The notes under the pieces were generated by a model. That model saw nothing but the letters and a program-made list of their open reading frames with translations, had not been told where the DNA came from and ran no database searches. A DNA stretch of 6,117 bases from an uncultured Leuconostoc sp. GTDB lineage: Bacteria > Bacillota > Bacilli > Lactobacillales > Lactobacillaceae. A program made the translations under genes and the position numbers. The stretch lies in NCBI GenBank assembly GCA_900554745.1, contig USIU01000076.1:1-6117 (forward strand), in the 5' to 3' direction. Below, in pieces: positions 1-5,616 of the stretch (its first letter is position 1; each line of letters opens with the position of its first letter).

Positions 1-1
1 G

Positions 2-187
2 GTGAACGGTGACTGGTCACTCGTTTGGAAACAGTTGGTTGCCATTTTGTTTACGGTGGCTTTTGCCGCGATTGGGACTTATATTTTGGCGAAAATCACG
101 GCCGTGATTGCTGCGCCACTACGCTTAACACCTGAAGAAGAAGCACAAGGTTATGACAATATTATGCATGATTTAACGGTGGAATAA
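2..187 (+). CDS. amt: Ammonium transporter (Amt family), C-terminal fragment
   Basis: This is the last 61 codons of a gene cut off by the left edge of the window; the first in-frame codon here is a valine GTG inside the protein, not a start. The residues form one hydrophobic membrane segment (about residues 9-33, KQLVAILFTVAFAAIGTYIL) followed by a short cytoplasmic tail with LTPEEEAQGYD. This matches the family pattern of the final Amt helix plus an R/L-x-x-EEE-x-x-G-x-D tail, the tail that in Amt proteins contacts the GlnK/PII regulator and couples the trimer subunits. Amt proteins conduct ammonium or ammonia across the cytoplasmic membrane. Transcription ends directly after the stop codon at a strong terminator. 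No glnK-like gene follows. The family call rests on the tail motif and a single helix, so it is good but not certain. Confidence 0.8.
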   Translation: MNGDWSLVWKQLVAILFTVAFAAIGTYILAKITAVIAAPLRLTPEEEAQGYDNIMHDLTVE

Positions 188-207
188 CGGGCAAATGCCC
201 GTTTTTT
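186..207 (+). terminator. Rho-independent terminator of the amt gene
   Basis: A perfect 7-bp stem (AACGGGC, 186-192, with GCCCGTT, 197-203) encloses a 4-base AAAT loop and runs into six T residues (202-207). The hairpin starts inside the amt stop codon, so the 3' untranslated region is essentially only the terminator. It separates amt from the phoH-led unit. Confidence 0.92.
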
Positions 208-208
208 G

Positions 209-217
209 TGTTAAAAT
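209..217 (+). promoter_or_regulatory. Putative extended -10 promoter for the phoH-ybeY-dgkA unit
   Basis: TGTTAAAAT fits an extended -10 element (TG, one base, then TAAAAT, 5 of 6 matches to TATAAT). No good -35 lies 16-18 bases upstream, because that stretch is the terminator stem; extended -10 promoters can work without one. The predicted transcript start near 224 leaves a leader of about 26 bases that still contains the AAAAGGGG ribosome site. This is inference from motif and position only. Confidence 0.45.
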
Positions 218-233
218 TAAAAGAAACAACATA

Positions 234-240
234 AAAGGGG
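234..240 (+). promoter_or_regulatory. Ribosome binding site that decides the phoH TTG start
   Basis: AAAGGGG ends 9 bases before the TTG at 250. The other nearby TTG, at 243, is out of frame and too close, so this site supports 250 as the start of the PhoH-like gene. Confidence 0.7.
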
Positions 241-249
241 ATTTGCAAT

Positions 250-1260
250 TTGTCAGCACAAATACAGCAAATTTTTAAATTCGAGAATACCGAGCAGCAA
301 ACGAAATTAATTGGGGTTAATGATAATCTGATTCGTCTGATTGAGGAAGGATTAGATGTTTCGTTACATGCACGCGGCGATCAAATGACCATTGCGGGTG
401 AAGCTGATCAGGTCGCGCTCGCGCAAGCTGTTTTACATGAACTAACGCAATTAATTAAACATCAAATTACCGTTTCACCGGCTGATGTCGTGAGTGCTGT
501 CACGATGGCACAACGTGGCACCCTGGAATATTTTGGTGATTTATATTCAGAAACGTTGATTCGCGACAATAAGGGTCGTGCCGTTCGGGTCAAGAACTTT
601 GGGCAACGGCAGTATATTCAAGCGATTCGTAAGCATGATGTCACGTTTGGTATTGGGCCAGCGGGGACAGGTAAGACCTATTTGGCCGTCGTGATGGCGA
701 TTTCCGCGCTAAAGCGTGGCGAAGTCGAGCGCATTATTATTACACGACCAGCTGTTGAAGCGGGGGAGTCTCTGGGATTTTTACCAGGTGATTTGAAAGA
801 AAAAGTCGATCCTTATCTACGGCCGATTTATGATGCGATGCATGCCATTATTGGCGCTGAACAGACGCAGCGTTTGATGGATCGTGGCGTGATTGAAATC
901 GCACCGCTGGCCTACATGCGTGGACGAACATTAGACGATGCCTTCATCATCTTGGATGAAGCGCAAAATACCACTAATCAACAGATGAAAATGTTTTTGA
1001 CGCGTTTGGGCTTTGGTTCAAAAATGATTGTCAACGGGGATATCTCACAAATCGATTTGCCACGTGGGGCAAAATCTGGCTTGATTACGGCGCAAAAGAT
1101 TTTGCAATCCGTGAATCGGATCGCCTTTATTAACTTTAGTAGTGCGGATGTGGTACGCCACCCAGTTGTTGGTTTGATTGTTAACGCCTATGAGGCCGCA
1201 GAAGCCGCAGAACAGACGAAAGAAAAGGAGTCATCCGCACATGGATTTAGCGATCATTGA
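250..1260 (+). CDS. phoH: PhoH-like ATPase (PhoH family, KH-PhoH type)
   Basis: The 336-residue product has the usual length for the phosphate-starvation-inducible PhoH-like proteins found next to ybeY. An N-terminal KH-like/RNA-binding region (about 1-75) is followed by the P-loop NTPase domain. Visible motifs are Walker A GPAGTGKT (136-143), an ITRP-VEAGE-LGFLPGD segment (164-181), Walker B FIILDEAQN (232-240), GDISQIDLP (263-271) and VVRHPVV (301-307). The family consists of cytoplasmic ATPases thought to act in RNA metabolism; the exact substrate is unsettled, and the phoH name reflects E. coli phosphate regulation rather than a proven role here. The start is a TTG placed by the SD at 234-240. 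The C-terminal tail is Ala/Glu-rich (EAAEAAEQ, 315-322) and charged. The last 20 bases overlap ybeY, whose SD lies inside this gene, so the two are probably co-translated. There are no cysteines. Confidence 0.95.
   Translation: MSAQIQQIFKFENTEQQTKLIGVNDNLIRLIEEGLDVSLHARGDQMTIAGEADQVALAQAVLHELTQLIKHQITVSPADVVSAVTMAQRGTLEYFGDLYSETLIRDNKGRAVRVKNFGQRQYIQAIRKHDVTFGIGPAGTGKTYLAVVMAISALKRGEVERIIITRPAVEAGESLGFLPGDLKEKVDPYLRPIYDAMHAIIGAEQTQRLMDRGVIEIAPLAYMRGRTLDDAFIILDEAQNTTNQQMKMFLTRLGFGSKMIVNGDISQIDLPRGAKSGLITAQKILQSVNRIAFINFSSADVVRHPVVGLIVNAYEAAEAAEQTKEKESSAHGFSDH
1195..1212. repeat. Tandem 9-base repeat inside the phoH tail
   Basis: GCCGCAGAA occurs twice, back to back and in frame, encoding Ala-Ala-Glu twice (residues 316-321 of the PhoH-like protein). 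It lies just upstream of the ybeY SD. A two-unit in-frame repeat in a non-conserved tail is a plausible site of length variation between strains. Confidence 0.85.
1223..1230 (+). promoter_or_regulatory. Ribosome binding site that decides the ybeY start
   Basis: AAAAGGAG lies inside the phoH coding region, 10 bases before the ATG at 1241. It selects that ATG over the in-frame ATG at 1178, which would add 21 residues of arginine/lysine-rich sequence that is really phoH read in another frame. Confidence 0.85.
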
Positions 1261-1714
1261 TCAAACACAGACTGGTATCAGTCGCTATCATCATGACTTA
1301 GTGGTCTCAGTGATTGATTTTGCTGGGCAAGCACTGGCTTTACCAGATGATACAGAAATGTCGATTACGTTTGTCAATAATGATGACATTCAACGTTATA
1401 ATCGTGAGTACCGTGGCGTGGACAAACCAACGGATGTCATTAGTTTTGCCATTGAAGAGGGTGATGACGTCTTTGAACAAATTGCTGCGGTGGATGAAAT
1501 TGCCAAAAATATTGGCGATATCATTGTCTCTGTGGATGTTATTGCCACACAAGCAGAATATTTAGGACATAGCTATGAACGGGAGCTTGGGTTCTTGGTG
1601 GTGCATGGCTTTTTGCATCTCAATGGTTATGACCATATGTTAGGTGAAGCCGAAGAAAAGGAAATGTTTGCGTTGCAGCGCAAGATTTTGGATGATTATG
1701 GCCTCAAGAGATAA
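1241..1714 (+). CDS. ybeY: Endoribonuclease YbeY, 16S rRNA maturation factor
   Basis: The 157-residue product is of typical length for the UPF0054/YbeY family. The hallmark zinc site H-x3-H-x5-H is present as HGFLHLNGYDH (His122, His126, His132). The conserved upstream block YRGVDKPTDVISF (57-69) carries Arg58, equivalent to the conserved catalytic arginine of the family. YbeY is a cytoplasmic, metal-dependent endonuclease known to take part in 16S rRNA 3'-end processing and 70S quality control; it functions with Era, which is encoded further down in this cluster. The start is set by the SD at 1223-1230. The gene overlaps phoH by 20 bases at its start and dgkA by 17 bases at its end. There are no cysteines; the metal ligands are histidines. 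Confidence 0.96.
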   Translation: MDLAIIDQTQTGISRYHHDLVVSVIDFAGQALALPDDTEMSITFVNNDDIQRYNREYRGVDKPTDVISFAIEEGDDVFEQIAAVDEIAKNIGDIIVSVDVIATQAEYLGHSYERELGFLVVHGFLHLNGYDHMLGEAEEKEMFALQRKILDDYGLKR

Positions 1715-2171
1715 TAAACAGACAAAATTAATCGGTGAACCAGCCTCGGAGAAACGCCAAACCACGCGTAATCGTAATTTTTTCCGCGCCATGCGTAACT
1801 CACTGAACGGGATTTGGTTAATCTTGGTGCGTGAACGCAATATGCGTATCCATATTTTGTTGGCTTTTTTGATTTTAGTGGCTGGCTTACATTATGGCTT
1901 GTATCGATCAGATTGGCTCTGGGTGACAATGGCCGTGTTTATTGTGATATTCAGTGAATTTTTGAACACGATTATTGAGGCTGTTGTGGATCTGGTCGTC
2001 GAGAAAAAGTACCATCCATTGGCAAAACTTGCCAAGGATGTCGCTGCTGGGGCAGTATTAGTAGCGGTCGGCGTTGAAATTATCATTTTATTGTTGATTT
2101 TTCAGCCTTATGTTTGGCGTCAATTCGGTATTGTGACTAATTTTTCTGATTTGCTACACAATTTTAAATAA
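1698..2171 (+). CDS. dgkA: Undecaprenol/diacylglycerol kinase, DgkA family membrane protein
   Basis: The 157-residue product has the DgkA/UdpK fold pattern: an amphipathic N-terminal region with RNFFRAMRNSLNGI, then three membrane helices (about residues 50-66, 73-98 and 117-136). Signature blocks are ERNMRIH (46-52), SEFLNTIIEAVVD (86-98, with the family's catalytic Glu at 94) and YHPLAKLAKDVAAGAV (105-120). Gram-positive members phosphorylate mainly undecaprenol with ATP, recycling the carrier lipid for cell-wall synthesis. I chose ATG 1698 because family members have a short polar N-terminus; an ATG at 1692 is a close alternative. An extension to 1644 would merely read ybeY in another frame and would add two cysteines in an otherwise cysteine-free neighbourhood. 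No clear SD precedes the start, so translation is probably coupled to ybeY. The N-terminus (about 27 residues before FF) and the C-terminal tail after helix three are somewhat longer than in B. subtilis. Confidence 0.9.
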   Translation: MASRDNKQTKLIGEPASEKRQTTRNRNFFRAMRNSLNGIWLILVRERNMRIHILLAFLILVAGLHYGLYRSDWLWVTMAVFIVIFSEFLNTIIEAVVDLVVEKKYHPLAKLAKDVAAGAVLVAVGVEIIILLLIFQPYVWRQFGIVTNFSDLLHNFK

Positions 2172-2284
2172 GGTAACATTAATATGTGGTACCAATCAGG
2201 TATCAGTTGTGCTTAGATTACCATTGGTAATCGAGCTATCACTATCAATAGGGGAGAAAGTCGACCTAGGCGTCGCAGAGTATT
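2172..2284 (+). promoter_or_regulatory. Structured intergenic leader upstream of era, with possible promoter
   Basis: This is the longest gene-free stretch in the window. A weak promoter could start just upstream: TTGCTA (2151-2156, in the end of dgkA), 17 bases, TAACAT (2174-2179), each matching 4 of 6 consensus bases. Within the gap are the palindrome at 2216-2232, a tandem CTATCA (2236-2247), four GGTA tetramers, and an SD-like AGGGGAG (2250-2256) that lies 28 bases before the era ATG with no start codon at proper distance. There is no T-run, so it is not a Rho-independent terminator. No known riboswitch or T-box pattern is recognisable. The promoter assignment is low confidence; the existence of a structured leader is better supported. 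Confidence 0.4.
2216..2232. repeat. Perfect 17-base palindrome upstream of era
   Basis: GATTACCA and TGGTAATC are exact reverse complements around a single central T. As DNA it could be an operator for a dimeric regulator; as RNA it could form a short hairpin. The left-hand TACCAAT (2190-2196) can pair with ATTGGTA (2223-2229) instead, giving a competing fold. Confidence 0.8.
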
Positions 2285-3196
2285 ATGACAGAAACACCAT
2301 TTAAATCAGGATTCGTGGCCATTATTGGCCGACCAAATGTTGGCAAGTCAACATTGCTTAATCGTATTGTTGGTGAAAAAATCGCCATCATGTCTGATAA
2401 AGCGCAAACAACGCGAAATAAAATTCAAGGGATTTATACCACTGATAACGCCCAAGTAGTTTTCATTGACACACCTGGTGTGCATAAGCCACAAAATTCA
2501 TTGGGTGACTTCATGGTGAAGTCAGCCTTCTCAGCATTGCATGAAGCAGATGCCATTTGGTTTGTGGTGGATGCCTCAATGCCACGTGGTCGTGGAGATG
2601 ATTTTATTATTAGCCGACTCAAAGAAGTGAAGGACACCCCCATTTATTTGTTGATTAACAAAGTTGATTTGGTGTCATCAGATGAATTGCTCGACGTGAT
2701 TCAAAGTTATCAAGAAGACGCCCCAACATGGGCGGAAGTTTTCCCAATCTCTGCCACTGAGGGGGACAATGTGCCAGAATTATTGGGTAATATTGTGGAA
2801 ACGCTTGAAGAAGGGCCACAATATTTCGATTCTGACCAGTTGACAGACCACCCAGAACGTTTCGTTATTGGCGAATTGATTCGTGAAAAGGTCTTACAAT
2901 TAACACGTCAAGAAATTCCGCATTCAGTAGCGGTCGTGATTGATAAGATTGCGCGTGAAAGTGAAGATAAGATCCATATCCAAGCGTCAATTATTGTTGA
3001 ACGACCAACGCAAAAGAATATTATTATTGGTAAGCAAGGGGCAATGATTAAAGAAATCGGGACCCGTGCCCGTAAAGATATTGAGCGTTTGATGGGTGAC
3101 AAGGTTTTCTTGGAAACTTGGGTGAAGGTTGAACCACGCTGGCGTGATCGACCACAAGCTTTGCAAACATTAGGTTACCGTAAAGAAGATTACTAA
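2285..3196 (+). CDS. era: GTPase Era, 30S ribosomal subunit assembly factor
   Basis: The 303-residue length is typical of Era. The GTPase motifs are all present: G1 GRPNVGKS (15-22), switch I/G2 around QTTRN (41-45), G3 DTPG (62-65), G4 NKVD (125-128) and G5 SAT (156-158). A C-terminal KH domain follows, with GKQGAMIKEIG (249-259) as its RNA-binding loop. Era is an essential GTPase in most bacteria that binds the 3' end of 16S rRNA and times 30S maturation, which explains its position near ybeY. The ATG at 2285 gives the normal N-terminus (KSGFVAIIGRPNVGKS), and a stop codon lies in frame at 2267-2269, so no longer form exists. Only a poor SD (CAGAG) precedes it. There are no cysteines. The cdd gene often found between dgkA and era in Bacilli is absent here. 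Confidence 0.97.
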   Translation: MTETPFKSGFVAIIGRPNVGKSTLLNRIVGEKIAIMSDKAQTTRNKIQGIYTTDNAQVVFIDTPGVHKPQNSLGDFMVKSAFSALHEADAIWFVVDASMPRGRGDDFIISRLKEVKDTPIYLLINKVDLVSSDELLDVIQSYQEDAPTWAEVFPISATEGDNVPELLGNIVETLEEGPQYFDSDQLTDHPERFVIGELIREKVLQLTRQEIPHSVAVVIDKIARESEDKIHIQASIIVERPTQKNIIIGKQGAMIKEIGTRARKDIERLMGDKVFLETWVKVEPRWRDRPQALQTLGYRKEDY

Positions 3197-3209
3197 ACTT
3201 GACGATGAC

Positions 3210-3232
3210 CTGCCAGTTAATGTAGTTGGTAG
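3210..3232 (+). promoter_or_regulatory. Hairpin covering the weak recO ribosome binding site
   Basis: CTGCCAG (3210-3216) can pair with TTGGTAG (3226-3232) over 7 bp, two of them G-U, around a 9-base loop. The 3' arm contains GGTAG, the only SD-like run before the recO ATG at 3241. The pairing would hide the site unless ribosomes finishing era, or a melting event, open it. The fold is visible in the sequence; the regulatory meaning is inference. Confidence 0.35.
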
Positions 3233-3240
3233 TGTGATAA

Positions 3241-4032
3241 ATGGCAGTAATTAATGGCATTGTGCTATATACCAGACAATATAAAGACCATGATTTATTA
3301 GTTCGTATGCTCACCGAAAAGGATGGGTTACGAACTTTTTTGGCACGTGGCGCTAAAAAACCAAAGTCGGCGTTAAGTGCCGCTGTGCAGCCCTTCACGA
3401 TTTTATCATTTGAAGGCGCACTGCCCAAGCGTAATACGGGCCTGGGGTATATCAATGATGCGCAACAAGCTAACTTGTACCCACGCCTGATTGATGATAT
3501 TGAAGCCAATGCTTATGCGGCTTTAATTGCCAGTCTGATCGACCAAAGCTTTGAAGAGGGCGAACCACTGACACGGTGGTATCATCAGTTTGAACTGGCG
3601 TTACAGAAATTAGAAGCTGGTTTAGATCCGCAGGTGATTGCCAATATTTTTGAGATTCAGTTACTTGTGCCGCTGGGGGTTGCGCCCAATTGGCGCGCTG
3701 ATCCAATTAGCGGTCAAGTGACCGGCCGTTTTGACTATTCGGAAAAATACAATGGTATTTTGGCTGAAGAACATTATGATTTAGATGAACATCGGTTGAT
3801 GCTCGATCAGAAAACGATTTTTTATTTACGGCAATTTAGCGTGATCGATTTACGGCAAGTCAATCAAATTAATCTCTCACCCGTGACCAAGCGCGGACTT
3901 CAGCGGGTGATTGATCACATTTATGACAAGCAAGTGGGGTTAAAGCCACGAGCCAAAACTTTTATTGAACAAATGCATGCTTGGCAAAACACATTGGTTA
4001 ATTTCAGGAAGAATAAGGAAGGTGCATCATGA
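3241..4032 (+). CDS. recO: DNA repair protein RecO
   Basis: The 263-residue product matches RecO in length and position after era. The N-terminal OB-fold shows GIVLYTRQYKDHDLLVRMLTE (6-26), then LARGAKKPKSALSAAVQPF (34-52) and the GLGYINDAQ region (67-75). The C-terminal helical domain includes LLVPLGVAPNW (141-151) and FDYSEKYNGIL (164-174). RecO works with RecR to replace SSB and load RecA on single-stranded DNA. Many RecO proteins carry a four-cysteine zinc site between the PNW-like and GG-L segments; here the region reads WRADPISGQ and GILAEEH, and the protein has no cysteine at all. The ATG at 3241 directly follows an in-frame TAA, so it is the earliest possible start. The stop codon overlaps the asparaginase ATG (ATGA). 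Confidence 0.93.
   Translation: MAVINGIVLYTRQYKDHDLLVRMLTEKDGLRTFLARGAKKPKSALSAAVQPFTILSFEGALPKRNTGLGYINDAQQANLYPRLIDDIEANAYAALIASLIDQSFEEGEPLTRWYHQFELALQKLEAGLDPQVIANIFEIQLLVPLGVAPNWRADPISGQVTGRFDYSEKYNGILAEEHYDLDEHRLMLDQKTIFYLRQFSVIDLRQVNQINLSPVTKRGLQRVIDHIYDKQVGLKPRAKTFIEQMHAWQNTLVNFRKNKEGAS
4015..4022 (+). promoter_or_regulatory. Ribosome binding site for the asparaginase gene
   Basis: AAGGAAGG inside the end of recO lies 6 bases before the ATG at 4029. Together with the ATGA stop-start overlap it implies coupled translation of recO and the asparaginase. Confidence 0.8.
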
Positions 4033-4997
4033 CCGTTAAAAAAATACTCGTCCTCCATACGGGTGGGACCATTTCAATGCACGAAGGGGAAAACGGTGGT
4101 GTTGAAACAGGTGTTGAAAACCCTTTAACGGGCGTTAAATTGGCGTTGCCAGATGTTGAACTGACGGTTGAAAATATTTTCAATTTACCTAGTGAGCATA
4201 TTGGACCCGTGCATATGTTGCAACTGCAACAACGTATTTTAGCGGCCAAGCAAGCCTTTGATGGGGTTGTGATTACTCATGGCACAGACACGTTAGAAGA
4301 AACGTCATTCTTTTTGGATAGTACGTTAGCGGTTGATTTCCCAATTGTGATGACGGGGGCGATGCGCTCATCTAATGAGCTGGGTTCGGATGGGTTGTAT
4401 AACTACCAATCTGCATTGCGGGTTGCGGCACATGACGATTCACGGCACCGTGGCGTATTGGTTGTGATGAACGATGAGATTCATGCCGCGCGTTTTGTCA
4501 CAAAAACGCACACGACCAATGTGGCCACATTCGGCTCACCAATTAGTGGCACGATGGGACTTTTGACGAAACATCAAATTATTTACTTTTATGATTTGCC
4601 AAAGCGTCATGTGTTGCCAATCAATAGCGTTGCGCAAAATATTCCGGTGCTAAAGGCGTATGCCGGTATGGACGGGCAACTCTTAGAATTGTTAGCGGCC
4701 GCTAAAATTGATGGGATCATTATTGAAGCCTTGGGCGCTGGGAATTTATCAAAAGAAGCAGCTAATGGGGTGCTTTATCTCTTATCACGCAACATTCCCG
4801 TGGTGATTGTGTCACGAAGCTTTAATGGGGTGGCTGAACCAGTCTATGACTATTTGGGCGGCGGTGTCCAACTTGAAAAAGCTGGGGCCATCTTTGCCAC
4901 CAGTATTAACGGTCAAAAAGCCCGTCTCAAGCTGCTGATTGGCTTAGAAAATCACTTGGATGATGTCGCGTTGAAAAACTATTTGCATCAATTTTAA
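4029..4997 (+). CDS. L-asparaginase, cytoplasmic
   Basis: The 322-residue product belongs to the bacterial asparaginase/glutaminase family that hydrolyses L-asparagine to aspartate and ammonia. Catalytic motifs are TGGTIS (11-16, nucleophile Thr14), HGTDTLEE (84-91, Thr86 and Asp87) and VTKTHTTNVATF (157-168, Lys159). The conserved GAMRSSNELGSDG block (110-122) is also intact. There is no signal peptide, so the enzyme is expected in the cytosol. E. coli-type names (ansA, ansB) do not transfer safely, so no symbol is given. It starts with a strong SD inside recO and shares ATGA with the recO stop, so it is very likely on the same transcript. This is a departure from the glyQS or other genes that commonly follow recO in Bacilli. 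Substrate preference (asparagine against glutamine) cannot be read from the sequence. There are no cysteines. Confidence 0.93.
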   Translation: MTVKKILVLHTGGTISMHEGENGGVETGVENPLTGVKLALPDVELTVENIFNLPSEHIGPVHMLQLQQRILAAKQAFDGVVITHGTDTLEETSFFLDSTLAVDFPIVMTGAMRSSNELGSDGLYNYQSALRVAAHDDSRHRGVLVVMNDEIHAARFVTKTHTTNVATFGSPISGTMGLLTKHQIIYFYDLPKRHVLPINSVAQNIPVLKAYAGMDGQLLELLAAAKIDGIIIEALGAGNLSKEAANGVLYLLSRNIPVVIVSRSFNGVAEPVYDYLGGGVQLEKAGAIFATSINGQKARLKLLIGLENHLDDVALKNYLHQF

Positions 4998-5018
4998 TAC
5001 TGAAATGCGGGTGAGCTG

Positions 5019-5591
5019 ATGCGAAAAATTTATTTTATCCGACACAGTATTCGTAATCAAGCGATTATCGATGATGCCACAGCACCGTTAACTGCAGTTG
5101 ACCATCAATTAGCTGACAAATTGGTTAAGCAATTTGAAGATATATCGGTAGCGGCAATCTATTCATCACCATTTTTACGTGCTGTCCAAACTGTTGAACC
5201 GTTATCTTCTCAGCTAGATTTGCCAATTATGACCATGGCTGCATTGCGTGAACGGCAAACACGACAACGTTTTGATTGGTTAGCACACCTCCAGATGTTG
5301 TGGACGGATTTTTCACAACATGATGAAGATGAAGAAAGTTTGTCAGCTGTACGTGAACGGATTGTACCAACCTATCAAAAAATTTTGTATGATAGTACAG
5401 GAAATTTAGTTATTGCAAGTCATGGCACTGCATTAGCTGTACTGTTTAATGATATAACAAACGGTCAGTTTACTTTCACTGATTGGCAAGAAATGACAAT
5501 GCCTGATTGTTATATGGCGACGTACGAGGACAATCAACTTGTAACTTTTCAGCATATTGGTATGAATTGCTTAACCACGACGACCAAGTAA
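5019..5591 (+). CDS. Histidine phosphatase family protein (phosphoglycerate-mutase-like)
   Basis: The 190-residue product has the branch-1 histidine phosphatase signature. The N-terminal FIRHS (6-10) is an RHG-type motif with Ser in place of Gly and provides the phospho-accepting His9. YSSPFLRAVQT (48-58) carries Arg54, ALRER (75-79) provides the likely acid Glu78, and VIASHGTAL (131-139) carries the second catalytic His135. The fold is therefore likely active, but the substrate is not identifiable; the family covers sugar phosphates, phosphoglycerate, nucleotides and phosphoproteins. GGTGA (5010-5014) just before the ATG at 5019 is the best SD. The gene is 21 bases after the asparaginase with no terminator between them. 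Its composition looks different from the neighbours: four hand-counted 60-base lines gave 32-40% GC, while two asparaginase lines gave 48-53%. It also holds the only two cysteines in the window (164 and 184). Confidence 0.88.
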   Translation: MRKIYFIRHSIRNQAIIDDATAPLTAVDHQLADKLVKQFEDISVAAIYSSPFLRAVQTVEPLSSQLDLPIMTMAALRERQTRQRFDWLAHLQMLWTDFSQHDEDEESLSAVRERIVPTYQKILYDSTGNLVIASHGTALAVLFNDITNGQFTFTDWQEMTMPDCYMATYEDNQLVTFQHIGMNCLTTTTK

Positions 5592-5603
5592 GACTAGTGA
5601 CCC

Positions 5604-5611
5604 AAAAGGAG
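5604..5611 (+). promoter_or_regulatory. Ribosome binding site for pepN
   Basis: AAAAGGAG lies 5 bases before the ATG at 5617 and fixes that start. It is identical to the ybeY site. No terminator or convincing promoter lies in the 25 bases between the histidine phosphatase gene and pepN, so read-through is likely. Confidence 0.8.
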
Positions 5612-5616
5612 ATCTG

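Noticed and set aside
206..235. Alternative phoH promoter TTGTGT - 18 bases - CATAAA
   Set aside because: Its transcript would begin near 242, downstream of the SD at 234-240, so it could not serve the TTG start; the extended -10 at 209-217 fits better.
1178..1240. Longer ybeY form starting at 1178
   Set aside because: The extra 21 residues are phoH read in another frame, and the strong SD at 1223-1230 points to 1241.
1340..1552. Open frames on the minus strand (for example 1340-1552, 1696-1929, 2434-2643, 3048-3509, 3470-3706, 4004-4249, 5476-5748, 5899-6108)
   Set aside because: Each lies opposite a well-identified gene, has no family motif, no convincing SD, and often an unusually Cys- or Ser-rich composition foreign to the real proteins here; they are reading-frame shadows.
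1644..1697. Longer dgkA form starting at 1644
   Set aside because: The extra residues are ybeY read in another frame, are Lys/Arg/Cys-rich, and have no counterpart in the family.
2216..2260. Palindrome as a Rho-independent terminator of dgkA
   Set aside because: No T-run follows the hairpin; the next bases are GAGCTATCAC.
3205..3225. Six-codon open frame between era and recO (ATG ... TAG)
   Set aside because: There is no SD before it and it has no recognisable leader-peptide character; this short a frame is expected by chance.
5592..5616. Search for a terminator or promoter between the histidine phosphatase gene and pepN
   Set aside because: The 25 bases contain only the pepN SD and no stem-loop or promoter-like pair of hexamers.
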